From Spartinivicinus poritis (GTDB lineage Bacteria > Pseudomonadota > Gammaproteobacteria > Pseudomonadales > Zooshikellaceae), in NCBI RefSeq assembly GCF_028858535.1, contig NZ_JAPMOU010000001.1, forward strand, positions 186,001-250,000: 64,000 bases of DNA. Direction: 5' to 3'. The position numbers and the translations under genes are program-made. Positions 19,795 through 31,541 of this stretch are shown here, piece by piece. Position 1 is the stretch's first letter. Each line of letters opens with the position of its first letter. The notes beneath the pieces are model-generated. The model was not told the origin of the DNA, searched no databases, and saw nothing but the letters and a program-made list of their open reading frames with translations.

Positions 19795-20607
19795 ATGCAA
19801 CCAATGCTGAATATAGCCTTGAGGGCTGCTCGTAATGCCAGTGACGTGATAGAGCGTGCTGTTGAGCAGCTAGATGTACTCACTGTTAACAAAAAAGGCG
19901 ACCGTGATTTTGTTACAGAAGTTGACCAGGCAGCAGAAAAAGTAATTCTGCGTACATTAAAAAAAGCTTACCCCAATCATGGTTTCTACGGAGAAGAAAC
20001 AGGCCATCATCCTGGTCATGGTGAAGGACAAGACTATCTTTGGATTATCGACCCACTAGATGGCACCACTAACTTTATTCATGGCATCCCTCACTTTGCA
20101 GTTTCAATTGCCTGTCAATATAAAGGGCGTATTGAGCACGCCATTGTGTTAGACCCTATCCGTAAAGAAGAATTTGCAGCCAGCCGTGGTCGAGGGGCTC
20201 AATTAAATGGCAAACGAATTCGAGTCAGTAAAAGCAAACCGTTAAACGAATCACTACTGGCAACGGGCTTCCCTTTCCGCCCAGACCAAATGGATAAAAT
20301 TGATGACTACCTTGGCATATTTAAATCACTTGTCGAGCAAACTGCTGGGATACGTCGTGCAGGCTCCGCAGCTCTTGACTTAGCTTATATCGCTGCTGGT
20401 CGCTATGATGCCTACTGGGAATTTGGTTTAAATCAGTGGGATATTGCTGCAGGGGTACTGCTTATTCAAGAAGCCGGTGGACTGGTCAGTGACTTTAAAG
20501 GAGGTCACGAGTTTATGGATAATGGACAGGTTGTAGCAGGCAATCCAAAGTGTTTTAAATCTGTGTTACAGCAAGTTCAGCCCCACATATCCAAAGGCTT
20601 TAAATAA
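19795..20607 (+). CDS. suhB: Inositol monophosphatase family protein SuhB
   Basis: Mg2+-dependent phosphatase fold. In E. coli SuhB hydrolyses inositol-1-phosphate in vitro, and its main role is binding Nus factors for rRNA antitermination. The start ATG 19795 gives MQPMLNIALRAARNASDVIE, the family N terminus. An upstream in-frame ATG at 19702 would add 31 unrelated residues and is rejected. Metal-site motifs are EEETG, WIIDPLDGTTNFIHG and WDIAAGVLLIQEAGG. Length is 270 from the chosen start. A TATAAT at 19752-19757 may be its -10; the -35 is poor. Confidence 0.95.
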   Translation: MQPMLNIALRAARNASDVIERAVEQLDVLTVNKKGDRDFVTEVDQAAEKVILRTLKKAYPNHGFYGEETGHHPGHGEGQDYLWIIDPLDGTTNFIHGIPHFAVSIACQYKGRIEHAIVLDPIRKEEFAASRGRGAQLNGKRIRVSKSKPLNESLLATGFPFRPDQMDKIDDYLGIFKSLVEQTAGIRRAGSAALDLAYIAAGRYDAYWEFGLNQWDIAAGVLLIQEAGGLVSDFKGGHEFMDNGQVVAGNPKCFKSVLQQVQPHISKGFK

Positions 20608-20630
20608 CCATATTATTGTTAATACCCAAA

Positions 20631-20655
20631 AAAAGGTGGCTAATAGCCACCTTTT
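20631..20655. terminator. Bidirectional intrinsic terminator (suhB / secF)
   Basis: AAAAGGTGGCT and AGCCACCTTTT form a near-perfect stem around a tiny AAT loop, with A-runs and T-runs on both sides. It lies between the convergent suhB and secF ends and fits both. Confidence 0.85.
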
Positions 20656-20686
20656 CATTTTATAGGAAGATCACACATAAAAAATA

Positions 20687-21607
20687 TTAGGGCAGCTCAT
20701 CAGTGGCTTCTTGTTCCACCTCTGGAGGCATTAAGTCTTCACGACTGATCTTCATCACTAACAATATATTGGCTGCTACATAGATAGAAGAGTAAGTACC
20801 AACACCAACACCAATCATTAGCGCTAACGCAAAGTTATGAATTAATTCACCACCATAAATAAACAAAGCTACTAGTACTAACAAGGTGGTCAGTGACGTA
20901 ACCAAGGTTCGACCTAGCGTTTGAGTAAGCGATGAATTGATCACTTCGATTGGTGTTGCTTTTCTTAATTTTCTAAAGTTTTCACGAATTCGATCAGCCA
21001 CAACAATAGTGTCGTTTAATGAGTAACCGATAACCGCTAACAGTGCAGCTAGTACGGTCAGATCAAAACTTAAATTAAAAACAGAAAAAACACCAAGCGT
21101 AATGATAACGTCATGAGCTAACGCTAGTACGGCACCAAGAGCAAACTTAAACTGAAATCGGGCTGCAATATATAGCATCACCACGCCCAGCGCGAGCAAC
21201 ATACCAAGCCCGCCATCTTCTCTCAGCTCTTCACCCACTTGCGGGCCAACAAACTCAGAGCGTCTCAGTTCAATTTCGCCTTCATAAGATGACTTCAGTA
21301 TTGCTGCCACATCATTACCTAAAGAAGGTTTATCACCAGCAATCCGCACCAGCACATCTTTGTCAGAGCCAAAGTCTTGAACAACTGCATCAGGGTATCC
21401 AGCACCCTGTAACTCTTTACGAATACTTTCTAAGTCAGCGGTTTTATCATAACCAAGCTCTATCAGGGTTCCCCCCGTAAAATCCAATCCAAACTGTAGC
21501 TGGTTAGAAAACAGAGAGATAATCGAGCCCAACACGAGCGCTATAGAGAGTGCAGCAGCTATTACCCGCGCCCCCATAAAATTCAACACTTTTTCGTTGT
21601 CATTCAT
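20687..21607 (-). CDS. secF: Protein translocase subunit SecF
   Basis: Inner-membrane RND-type subunit that, with SecD and YajC, uses the proton motive force to pull secreted proteins through SecYEG. It has six transmembrane segments. Residues about 20-40 (ALSIALVLGSIISLF) are followed by QFGLDFTGGTLIELGYD, the SecD/F signature. The periplasmic P1 domain and YSLNDTIVVADRIRENFRKL are typical. Length is 306. It follows secD by 31 bp. Confidence 0.98.
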   Translation of the reverse strand: MNDNEKVLNFMGARVIAAALSIALVLGSIISLFSNQLQFGLDFTGGTLIELGYDKTADLESIRKELQGAGYPDAVVQDFGSDKDVLVRIAGDKPSLGNDVAAILKSSYEGEIELRRSEFVGPQVGEELREDGGLGMLLALGVVMLYIAARFQFKFALGAVLALAHDVIITLGVFSVFNLSFDLTVLAALLAVIGYSLNDTIVVADRIRENFRKLRKATPIEVINSSLTQTLGRTLVTSLTTLLVLVALFIYGGELIHNFALALMIGVGVGTYSSIYVAANILLVMKISREDLMPPEVEQEATDELP

Positions 21608-21638
21608 CCTTTTGCCTTTAAATCTGCTAAGTTAGGAG

Positions 21639-23501
21639 CTAAATCCACAGTTTTTTCAACTGACGTCCACCGTGGGTTAGATTGACCAATGCACGTGTCA
21701 CAACGATGGCAGTAAATATTGAGGTCACAATACCAATGGACAGTGTGACAGCAAACCCTCTTACTGGGCCAGTGCCCACACCATAAAGAATAATGGCGAC
21801 TAATAAAGTAGTAATATTGGCATCAAGGATAGTTACAAATGCTCGGTCGTAACCTTCATGAATAGCATGCTGAAGGGGTAGCCCTCGTTTCATTTCCTCT
21901 TTTATTCTAGAGAAAATAAGCACATTAGCATCTACGGCCATCCCCACGGTCAGCACTATCCCAGCAATACCAGGCAAGGTTAAAGTGGCTGATAAGATAG
22001 ACATAAAAGCTATCAGCAAGACTAAGTTAAGTCCCAGCGCCACATTAGCAAACAAGCCAAACACCTTGTAATAAACCAACATGAAAAACAGGACCAAGAC
22101 AAAACCGACTACTACTGATTTAAATCCTAATTCAATGTTTTCTTTGCCCAGGCTTGGGCCGACTGTACGCTCTTCAACAAAGTACATGGGAGCAGCAAAA
22201 GCACCTGCTCTTAATAGCAGTGCTAACTCTTTTGACTCACCAACTGAATCTAATCCAGTAATTCTAAACTGAGTACCTAATGCAGACTGAATCGTCGCTA
22301 AACTGATAATTTTGCGCTCTTCTTTAAAGCGTGTCTCTTTAACAACAGCTGCTTTACCATCAACAACCTTTTCAACTTCTTTGGTATAAGGACGCTCTTC
22401 AATAAAGATCACAGCCATTTGGCGACCAACATTGGTGCGTGTAGCTTTATTCATTAACTGGCCACCACCACCGCTTAAAGTAATATTTACCTGTGGGCGG
22501 CCATTTTCATCAAAGCTGGCTCTCGCATCTGCAACCTGGTCACCCGTAACAATCACTTTCTTTTCTAACTTAGCCTGACCGCCTTCTTTACGATCAAGAA
22601 TTTCATATTGTCCTGCTTTAGCATCAAGCTGTGCTGCCAAGCGAAATTCCAGGTTAGCCGTTTTACCAATAATCTTTTTAGCTTCGGCCGTATCTTGAAC
22701 ACCTGGCAACTCCACCACTATACGATTACGCCCCTGTCGCTGGACCAGTGGCTCAGAAACCCCTAACTCATTGACCCGATTTCTAAGTGAAGTCAGGTTC
22801 TGCTTAATGGCATAATCCTCAATGTCTTTGATTTTTAACTCAGAAAATTGATAGCTAAGCCAGTAGATAACACCATCTTCGCCTGCAGTAATATTCAAGT
22901 CAGTGTATTTGCCTTGAACTACCCGCATGGCTTTATCACGCTTAGTTTCATTTTTGAAATTTAACACCCAGCGGGTATTGGTAGAGCTACTAGCGACTTT
23001 GTAACGCAGGTCTTGCTTACTCAACTCAGAGCGAATTTCGTTATGAATCCCTTTTAAACGAGTTGCAATCGCTTTATCCATATCCACTTCCAGTAAGAAG
23101 TGAACCCCGCCACTTAAATCCAAACCCAACTTCATTGGCCCGGCCCCCATTGAGCGAAGCCAATCAGGTGTCGTCGCAGCCAGGTTGAGCGCCACTATAT
23201 AGTCATCGCCAAGCCAGTCTTTAACAATTGACTTAGCTTTCAGTTGATCTTCAAAGCTGTTTAGCCGGAGCAAACCTGCCCCTTTATTAGTTACTTCAAA
23301 TGCTTTTATCCCGATACCTTGCCTTTCCAAACGTTTTTGAGCTTGTTGTAACGTAGACTCAGAAACCGAGGTTGCTGATTGATGATGGGAGATTTGAATG
23401 GCTGGATCATCTTGATATAAGTTGGGTAATGCATAAATCACCCCTATCGAGACAATAAAAATAACGAGGAAATACTTCCAAATTGGATACTTGTTGAGCA
23501 T
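21639..23501 (-). CDS. secD: Protein translocase subunit SecD
   Basis: Partner of SecF. It opens with a transmembrane helix (KYFLVIFIVSIGVIYALPN) followed by the large P1 head. PMKLGLDLSGGVHFLLEVDM is the family hallmark, with LRNRVNELGVSEPLVQRQGR and GVQDTAEAKKIIGKTANLEF. Five C-terminal helices include GIVLTVGMAVDANVLIFSRI, which holds the conserved proton-path Asp. The 620-residue length is normal. The 156-bp gap to yajC contains GC-rich inverted repeats. Confidence 0.98.
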   Translation of the reverse strand: MLNKYPIWKYFLVIFIVSIGVIYALPNLYQDDPAIQISHHQSATSVSESTLQQAQKRLERQGIGIKAFEVTNKGAGLLRLNSFEDQLKAKSIVKDWLGDDYIVALNLAATTPDWLRSMGAGPMKLGLDLSGGVHFLLEVDMDKAIATRLKGIHNEIRSELSKQDLRYKVASSSTNTRWVLNFKNETKRDKAMRVVQGKYTDLNITAGEDGVIYWLSYQFSELKIKDIEDYAIKQNLTSLRNRVNELGVSEPLVQRQGRNRIVVELPGVQDTAEAKKIIGKTANLEFRLAAQLDAKAGQYEILDRKEGGQAKLEKKVIVTGDQVADARASFDENGRPQVNITLSGGGGQLMNKATRTNVGRQMAVIFIEERPYTKEVEKVVDGKAAVVKETRFKEERKIISLATIQSALGTQFRITGLDSVGESKELALLLRAGAFAAPMYFVEERTVGPSLGKENIELGFKSVVVGFVLVLFFMLVYYKVFGLFANVALGLNLVLLIAFMSILSATLTLPGIAGIVLTVGMAVDANVLIFSRIKEEMKRGLPLQHAIHEGYDRAFVTILDANITTLLVAIILYGVGTGPVRGFAVTLSIGIVTSIFTAIVVTRALVNLTHGGRQLKKLWI

Positions 23502-23657
23502 GGTTCTGCCCTATATTCCTTCTTGTTCAACAGAACCCGGCAAGCCTAAGCCTGCCTGACGGGTCGGTAGTTGGCGGGTTAATCTAATAAAGGCAGCTAA
23601 AAAAGCGATGCTTTTAGCCAAGCCTTTAATGATGATTAGGATGCTTCGCCTAAATAA

Positions 23658-23987
23658 TTAGATTGCTTTGATAGTACCTTTCGGTAATACAGCAGATATG
23701 GCCTGCTTCTGAAAATTCAACTCCACATTGTTAGAAACCTGTAATGTGACAAATTGTTCAGATACCTTTGTGACCTTGCCAACAATCCCTCCGTTAGTCA
23801 CTACCTCATCGCCTTTGTTCAGGTTTTCAACCAGCTGCTGATGCTCTTTCATACGCTTTTTCTGTGGGCGAATTAGCAAGAAATAAAATACTGCGACCAT
23901 CAACACCAGCATACCAATTTGAATCATTCCACCACCTTGTGCACCAGCAGCAGGGGCAGCAAAAGCTTCATTAATAAAAAAACTCAT
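23658..23987 (-). CDS. yajC: Sec translocase accessory protein YajC
   Basis: Small single-pass membrane protein that associates with SecDF. Residues about 19-41 form the helix (MIQIGMLVLMVAVFYFLLIR), followed directly by the positively charged PQKKRMKEHQQLVENL and the conserved GDEVVTNGGIVGKVTKV. At 109 residues the length matches the family. It lies between tgt and secD in the canonical queA-tgt-yajC-secDF order. Confidence 0.97.
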   Translation of the reverse strand: MSFFINEAFAAPAAGAQGGGMIQIGMLVLMVAVFYFLLIRPQKKRMKEHQQLVENLNKGDEVVTNGGIVGKVTKVSEQFVTLQVSNNVELNFQKQAISAVLPKGTIKAI

Positions 23988-24031
23988 GGTTGTATTACTC
24001 CGTCGTTAATATAAATCAGTATTGGTATTCA

Positions 24032-26229
<2,198 letters not shown>

Positions 26230-26377
26230 GTTTCAGTACAACAGCTATAAAAACACGCTAGCTTACCGAAAAACTGACGCTGGACCAATCAGAAAAAGCG
26301 ATTCTCCTCTGAAAATAGCGGGCTTCCTTAGTGAAAAGTAAAGACAAGGCGCTTAATGACTGATTGGAAATTAACAG

Positions 26378-26405
26378 TTGACCTTACATAAACCTTTGTT
26401 ATACT
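26378..26405 (+). promoter_or_regulatory. Promoter of tRNA-Leu
   Basis: TTGACC (26378-26383), a 16-bp spacer and TATACT (26400-26405) end 13 bp before the mature tRNA 5' end. Both hexamers are close to consensus and well placed. Confidence 0.75.
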
Positions 26406-26418
26406 TCGCTGCAATTGT

Positions 26419-26505
26419 GCCAGCGTGGTGAAATTGGTAGACACGATGGATTCAAAATCCATTGCTAGCAATAGCGTGGCGGTTCGAGTCCGCCCGCTGG
26501 TACCA
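26419..26505 (+). tRNA. tRNA-Leu (anticodon CAA)
   Basis: 87-nt class II tRNA. The acceptor GCCAGCG pairs with CGCTGGT and ends ACCA, with CCA encoded. The anticodon stem-loop is GGATTCAAAATCC, with loop TTCAAAA giving anticodon CAA, which reads UUG. A long variable arm follows (GCTAGCAATAGCG region), and the T arm is GGCGGTTCGAGTCCGCC. It sits next to queA, as in pseudomonads. No clear terminator follows. Confidence 0.97.
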
Positions 26506-26829
26506 TATATGTCAATACCTTATAAATCCAAATAAAACCGACCAGACCAGTAAAACCTCCTTTATATTATCTTATTTTTAGCCTCTTTCGCTGGAGCTCA
26601 TCTACCCTTGCTTTGCCAAAAAAATAATTGAAGATTATATTTTAATGATTTATTTAGAGGTGGTTTAACAAAAATCCAGCTCTTCAAAACTTAACAATAT
26701 TTTAATTAAACTCTTTTTTTATTTGCTAAGCAGCAAATTATTATTCATAAATTCAAAAACACATTTACTTCATCCCACTAAACTTTTAGAAGCAGTCGTG
26801 AATTACTACCGACATCATAAGGGCTGAGT
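26506..26829. other. AT-rich intergenic stretch after tRNA-Leu
   Basis: I see no gene, terminator with a convincing stem, or direct repeat of the tRNA 3' end in these 324 bases. They are markedly AT-rich and precede the orphan membrane-protein ORF. Confidence 0.5.
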
Positions 26830-27213
26830 ATGAACCAACCTAATACCTCCTCACCTTACAACTTTATGTCAGCAATCTCCAAATTTTTCAATTTGTTCCT
26901 CCAATTCATTGCACTACTTCTTTCTACAGCAGGCACTTTTGCATTAGTTGCAACAATCTTCGTAGTACTACTACAACTATTACACTTTATTGAATCAGAC
27001 CTATGGGTAAACTTTACTCCTGAGATTCTTTTTGGCCAATGTTACTGTCCCTTTTTTACTCATGACATAATCCAAAAAATCGGCCTAGCAGGCATGCTCT
27101 TTAGCTGTGGTATCGTTTTATTGCTAAGTGGTTATTTGCTAAGCTTTTCCAACACCAAAAATGTGTTTGTAACAATAAAATTAAACCGCACTACTCCTAG
27201 TGTTGAAACTTAA
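26830..27213 (+). CDS. Uncharacterised two-helix membrane protein
   Basis: I do not recognise this 127-residue protein. Two long hydrophobic segments are visible: about 20-55 (FLQFIALLLSTAGTFALVAT, then IFVVLLQLL) and about 90-112 (GLAGMLFSCGIVLLLSGYLL). They are joined by a loop with FGQCYCPFFTHD, containing a C-x-C pair. The tail is short and polar. AGGG sits about 9 bases before the ATG. It stands alone between tRNA-Leu and csp, where two conserved gene blocks meet, so it could be a lineage-specific insertion. AT-rich composition resembles the flanks. It could be a phosphate-starvation-type or other small membrane protein, but nothing supports naming one. Confidence 0.55.
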   Translation: MNQPNTSSPYNFMSAISKFFNLFLQFIALLLSTAGTFALVATIFVVLLQLLHFIESDLWVNFTPEILFGQCYCPFFTHDIIQKIGLAGMLFSCGIVLLLSGYLLSFSNTKNVFVTIKLNRTTPSVET

Positions 27214-27404
27214 ATTATCAGTAAATAATAACCAGAATTAATTATTTAAAAACCTGATGCAATAGTCAGTGGTGGCTATATAGTGTCATATAAATTAGCC
27301 AATTGATCATTAATAATTCATAAAAGCAAAACGGAAGGATTTTAAAAGTAAAGGATAGGGGCAGTGCAACACACCACCCACAAGATATAAGCAACAATTA
27401 TTAC

Positions 27405-27614
27405 TTATAGAGGAACTACATTCTCAGCTTGTAAGCCCTTAGGTCCTTGAGTAACAGTAAACTGCACTTGCTGACCTTCAGTTAACACTTTGAATCCAGT
27501 ACCTTGAATAGCACTATAGTGAACGAATACATCTGGGCCAGACTCCTGCTCAAGAAACCCGAAGCCTTTAGATTCATTAAACCACTTAACTGTGCCAGTT
27601 TGTTGATTAGACAT
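27405..27614 (-). CDS. Cold-shock-domain protein (CspA family)
   Basis: Single OB-fold nucleic-acid-binding protein of 69 residues. RNP1 (KGFGFLEQ) and RNP2 (VFVHYSAI) are both present, with the start [14 protein letters not shown] and the ending [13 protein letters not shown] typical of the family. It acts as an RNA chaperone or antiterminator. Which paralogue it corresponds to cannot be told. The promoter (27645-27672) implies a leader of only about 24 nt, unlike the long thermosensitive leader of E. coli cspA, so strong cold induction by that mechanism is not expected. Confidence 0.95.
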   Translation of the reverse strand: MSNQQTGTVKWFNESKGFGFLEQESGPDVFVHYSAIQGTGFKVLTEGQQVQFTVTQGPKGLQAENVVPL

Positions 27615-27644
27615 AGATCGATCCGATATTAATTAAGCACATGA

Positions 27645-27672
27645 ATTATAGGGTAAACAGGTGTGCCGTCAA
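27645..27672 (-). promoter_or_regulatory. Promoter of the cold-shock gene
   Basis: On the minus strand, TTGACG (27672-27667), a 16-bp spacer and TATAAT (27650-27645), near consensus. Transcription would start about 24 nt before the ATG. Confidence 0.75.
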
Positions 27673-27939
27673 CTCATATAATTACATTCCATGTGCAGAA
27701 CTTTTAACACTACTTTACCAAGTAAAGCTAACCTGCAGTCTGAAGTATTTGCTGCTTATCACAACGTTTACACTTCATTATTGAGCACTCTACAAACTAG
27801 AAGCGCTCAGCAAGTTGTTGACCACTAAGCACCCATATATATGCAGAATGCACTATTGACTGCAATGTAGACTCCCACTTTACAGCAGTTACGCCATTAG
27901 TTGTCAAGTACTAGTGCTGAATCCTGTAATAGCGCTTAA
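27673..27939. other. Intergenic region between csp promoter and clpB stop
   Basis: No ORF, RNA or clear terminator could be supported here. Only short imperfect palindromes are visible (for example around 27908-27920), and no T-tract follows them on the clpB strand. Confidence 0.4.
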
Positions 27940-30504
27940 TTAGCCAAAACTTATTTGGTCATCCACTAAGCACACCTGAATAGTTTCACCAGGGCTATAC
28001 TTACCCGCTAATATTTCTTGTGCTAATGGGTTTTCCAGCCAGCGCTGAATCGCTCTTTTTAGTGGCCGAGCACCATAAACCGGGTCAAAACCTACGTTCA
28101 CCAGCTTATCAATCACACTGTCTGCCAACTGTAGATTTAAATCTTTTTCCTGTAGCCGTTGCCGTAAACGACTCAATTGTATTTCAGCAATTCCTTTAAT
28201 TTGCCCTACTGATAAACCATGAAAAACTACCAACTCATCAACTCGGTTGACAAACTCTGGTCTGAAATGATCTCCCACCACATCCATTAAGGTTGCTTTT
28301 AGTGCTTCAAAGTCATGAGCTTGTTTTTGAATTAAGTCTGAACCCAGGTTAGATGTCATGACCACTACGGTATTTTTAAAATCAACAGTACGCCCCTGAC
28401 CATCGGTTAAACGCCCATCTTCCAAGACTTGCAACAAAATATTAAACACATCCGGATGAGCTTTCTCCACTTCATCTAACAACACTACTGAATATGGGCG
28501 GCGACGCACTGCCTCGGTCAGATAACCACCTTCTTCATAGCCAACATAACCTGGAGGTGCACCTACCAGCCGAGCTACTGAGTGTTTCTCCATAAACTCA
28601 GACATATCAATACGAATGATTGCTTCTTCAGTGTCAAACAAAAATTCAGCAAGAGCCTTACATAACTCTGTTTTACCAACCCCCGTTGGCCCTAAAAACA
28701 TAAATGAGCCGTTGGGACGATTAGGATCAGCCAGCCCTGCCCGAGATCGACGTACCGCGTTTGATACAGCAAGCACAGCCTCATCCTGACCAATGACTCT
28801 TTTATGCAGGGCATCCTCCATTCGAAGCAGTTTCTCTCGCTCACCTTCCAGCATTTTAGCTACTGGTATACCAGTCCACTTCGATACCACCTCAGCAATT
28901 TCTTCCTCTGATACACGATTACGCAACAAACGCATATCACTCATTTCTGCTTGGCTGGCCAAATCTAGCTGCTTTTCCAGCTCTGGAATTCGACCATATT
29001 GCAACTCAGACATTCTGGCTAAATCACCACTCCGGCGGGCTGCTTCCAGTTCGGTACGTACCCGCTCTAACTCCTCTTTAATTTTTTGCGAGCCCTGTAG
29101 TGATGCTTTTTCAGATTTCCAGACTTCTTCTAAATCTGCGTACTCTTTTTCCAGTTTGCTAATGTCATCCTGAAGTTTGGTTAAACGTTTTTTGGATGCC
29201 TCATCATCTTCTTTTTTCAGTGCCTCACGCTCAATTTTTAATTGAATTAAACGCCGCTCTAGCCGATCCATACTTTCGGGTTTTGAGTCCATTTCCATCC
29301 GGATCCGGCTGGCTGCTTCATCAATCAAGTCAATAGCTTTATCCGGCAGTTGTCGATCAGTAATATATCGATGAGAGAGCTTAGCAGCCGCTATAATGGC
29401 AGAGTCAGTAATATCCACCCCATGATGTACTTCGTAGCGTTCCTTCAAGCCCCGCAAAATAGCAATAGTGTCTTCTTCATTGGGCTCATTAACCATCACT
29501 TTTTGAAAGCGACGCTCCAGAGCTGCATCTTTTTCTACATATTGACGATACTCATCTAAAGTTGTTGCACCAACGCAGTGTAACTCACCTCTAGCTAGAG
29601 CAGGCTTCAGCATATTACCGGCATCCATCGCCCCTTCAGCTTTACCTGCACCTACCATGGTATGGAGTTCATCAATAAATAGAATGATTCGTCCTTCTTG
29701 TTTCGCAAGTTCGTTTAAAACAGCTTTTAACCGCTCTTCAAAGTCACCACGAAATTTTGCCCCAGCAATCAATGCCCCCATATCCAATGCCAATATTCGC
29801 TTATCTTTCAAGCCATCGGGTACTTCACCATTAATTATGCGCTGGGCTAAACCTTCTACAATTGCGGTCTTACCCACCCCAGGCTCACCAATTAATACTG
29901 GATTATTTTTGGTACGACGCTGCAGCACTTGAATAGTACGGCGTATTTCATCATCTCGACCGATGACTGGATCCAGCTGACCTTTTTCTGCCTTAACAGT
30001 TAAATCAATGGTGTAGCGATCTAATGCCTGGCGATGTTCTTCTGCATTGGGATCATTCACTGCCTGGCCACCACGCAAGTTTTTAACTGCTGTTTCAAGC
30101 GCTTGCTGACTAACTCCCTGACTCTTTAGCAGCTCTCCTACTGGGCCTTTATCTTCCATTGCAGCTAACAAAATGGTCTCACTGGAAATAAACTGATCAC
30201 CCGCCCTTTGCGATAGTTTATCCGCCAGGTTTAATAGCCGCCCTAGCTGTGGTGACATTTGAACATCACCATCACCGCTTGATACGACAGGAAGATTATC
30301 TAATACATTTTCAAAACCTTGCTTTAACTGATTAACATCAAAACCCACCTGCATCAATAAAGGCCTGATAGAGCCACCTTTTTGCTCTAACAGAGCCATC
30401 ATTAAATGCACTGGTTCAAGGTAATTGTGATCACGCCCCACAGCTATTGACTGAGCATCAGCCAATGCCATTTGTAGTTTACTGGTTAGTCGATCAACTC
30501 TCAT
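27940..30504 (-). CDS. clpB: ATP-dependent disaggregase ClpB
   Basis: Hsp100 chaperone that, with DnaK, extracts polypeptides from aggregates. The N domain is [20 protein letters not shown] onward. AAA1 has Walker [11 protein letters not shown] and ILFIDELHT. The middle coiled-coil domain (about 400-530) is the ClpB-specific propeller. AAA2 has [10 protein letters not shown] and [16 protein letters not shown]. Length is 854, as in E. coli. It begins the clpB-pgeF-rluD series. I could not find a convincing sigma32 promoter in the 205-bp gap upstream. Confidence 0.98.
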   Translation of the reverse strand: MRVDRLTSKLQMALADAQSIAVGRDHNYLEPVHLMMALLEQKGGSIRPLLMQVGFDVNQLKQGFENVLDNLPVVSSGDGDVQMSPQLGRLLNLADKLSQRAGDQFISSETILLAAMEDKGPVGELLKSQGVSQQALETAVKNLRGGQAVNDPNAEEHRQALDRYTIDLTVKAEKGQLDPVIGRDDEIRRTIQVLQRRTKNNPVLIGEPGVGKTAIVEGLAQRIINGEVPDGLKDKRILALDMGALIAGAKFRGDFEERLKAVLNELAKQEGRIILFIDELHTMVGAGKAEGAMDAGNMLKPALARGELHCVGATTLDEYRQYVEKDAALERRFQKVMVNEPNEEDTIAILRGLKERYEVHHGVDITDSAIIAAAKLSHRYITDRQLPDKAIDLIDEAASRIRMEMDSKPESMDRLERRLIQLKIEREALKKEDDEASKKRLTKLQDDISKLEKEYADLEEVWKSEKASLQGSQKIKEELERVRTELEAARRSGDLARMSELQYGRIPELEKQLDLASQAEMSDMRLLRNRVSEEEIAEVVSKWTGIPVAKMLEGEREKLLRMEDALHKRVIGQDEAVLAVSNAVRRSRAGLADPNRPNGSFMFLGPTGVGKTELCKALAEFLFDTEEAIIRIDMSEFMEKHSVARLVGAPPGYVGYEEGGYLTEAVRRRPYSVVLLDEVEKAHPDVFNILLQVLEDGRLTDGQGRTVDFKNTVVVMTSNLGSDLIQKQAHDFEALKATLMDVVGDHFRPEFVNRVDELVVFHGLSVGQIKGIAEIQLSRLRQRLQEKDLNLQLADSVIDKLVNVGFDPVYGARPLKRAIQRWLENPLAQEILAGKYSPGETIQVCLVDDQISFG

Positions 30505-30709
30505 TTGCTGTTTCCACCTATAAATTTTTTACATAAGTAGGCCGTAACTGTTGTTTAAAAATAGCAGCAGTTAGTCAAAGGAAAGTTTCACCGGTGAGAT
30601 TTGCGCGCTTTTGCTCCTGAGCCTACCAGGATGCTTACTTACTAGTTTATATGGAGCTTATTAAAAGGTTTTCAAGGACTGTCTGTTGACTTAAAGCAAT
30701 TGAATGGGT

Positions 30710-31498
30710 TTATGACTCTTCCCGCCAAATCAAAGATGCCATTCGACCCGTTTGCGTAGAGCGTCGATAAGAATAAAAACGTTGTTGGTCTCTGTAAGTG
30801 CAAAAACCACCACCATAAACTTGATCAATCCCTAACTGGCCCAACTGCAATTTTGCTAACAAATAAAGGTCAGCAAAATAATGACCTGGCCTATTGCTTG
30901 GCTGAAATGCTGTTTCAGCATCTATACCTAAGTACTGAAAGGCCTCCCTCACTTCTGGCCCTACCTCAAAATGCTGTGGGCCAATGGCAGGGCCAAGCCA
31001 AGCCATTAAGTTTTGTTTTTCTCCCGTATAACCACAAACCAACTGTTGTAATATACCCGCAGCCAACCCTCGCCAACCGGCATGGGCTGCGCCTACCCAA
31101 TCTCCCTGCTTGGAACACAATAAGACTGGCAAGCAATCTGCTGTCATCACTGCACAAGCCAGTTGGGGTTGACTCGTCACAACAGCATCAGCCTTTGGTA
31201 CTATTTCGTCTACCGCTTCCTCTACTGATTCTACCTCAGCAGCTGTATATTGTGCTGCAATGACATCTGTACCATGCACTTGATCAAGCCACTGAATGTG
31301 TTGAAGGGCAAACTCATCTTTCAACCACTGGCGGTTGGCTTTAACTTGCTCAGCATCATCGCCGACATGTAATGCAAGATTAAAATGATCGTAAGGTACC
31401 TGGCTTGCACCACACTGTCTGGTAGTCACAAGTGAGCGCACAGCAGTGGGTGCAGGCCAATCAGGTATTAACAATTGAGGGGTAATATTTTCCACCAC
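30710..31498 (-). CDS. pgeF: Peptidoglycan editing factor PgeF (YfiH, laccase domain)
   Basis: Multicopper-polyphenol-oxidase-fold protein. In E. coli it removes misincorporated residues from peptidoglycan precursors, and other members act on purine nucleosides. Metal and active-site segments are VMTADCLPVLLC, GAAHAGWRGLAAGIL and the C-terminal YGGGFCTYRDQQRFYSYRR. The N half contains QVHGTDV. Length is 262. The start is GTG; a nearby alternative cannot be excluded. It follows rluD by 43 bp, the usual pairing. Confidence 0.94.
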   Translation of the reverse strand: MVENITPQLLIPDWPAPTAVRSLVTTRQCGASQVPYDHFNLALHVGDDAEQVKANRQWLKDEFALQHIQWLDQVHGTDVIAAQYTAAEVESVEEAVDEIVPKADAVVTSQPQLACAVMTADCLPVLLCSKQGDWVGAAHAGWRGLAAGILQQLVCGYTGEKQNLMAWLGPAIGPQHFEVGPEVREAFQYLGIDAETAFQPSNRPGHYFADLYLLAKLQLGQLGIDQVYGGGFCTYRDQQRFYSYRRSTQTGRMASLIWREES

Positions 31499-31541
31499 TA
31501 GCGACTCATAGCTTTATTTAATTATTCATTGCACAGTTTAA

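Noticed and set aside
26506-26829. Integrated element at tRNA-Leu
   Set aside because: No integrase and no duplicated tRNA 3' end could be seen, so only a junction is reported.
28793-29173. Open frame of 126 codons opposite clpB
   Set aside because: It lies fully inside clpB, is Ser-rich with no domain pattern, and arises from clpB codon bias.
30505-30709. Heat-shock (sigma32) promoter for clpB
   Set aside because: I looked for CTTGAAA and CCCCAT-type elements; only partial GTGAAAC-like matches were seen, not at the right spacing.
30853-31263. Open frame of 136 codons opposite pgeF
   Set aside because: pgeF on the other strand has all laccase-domain motifs; the antisense frame has no recognisable protein pattern.
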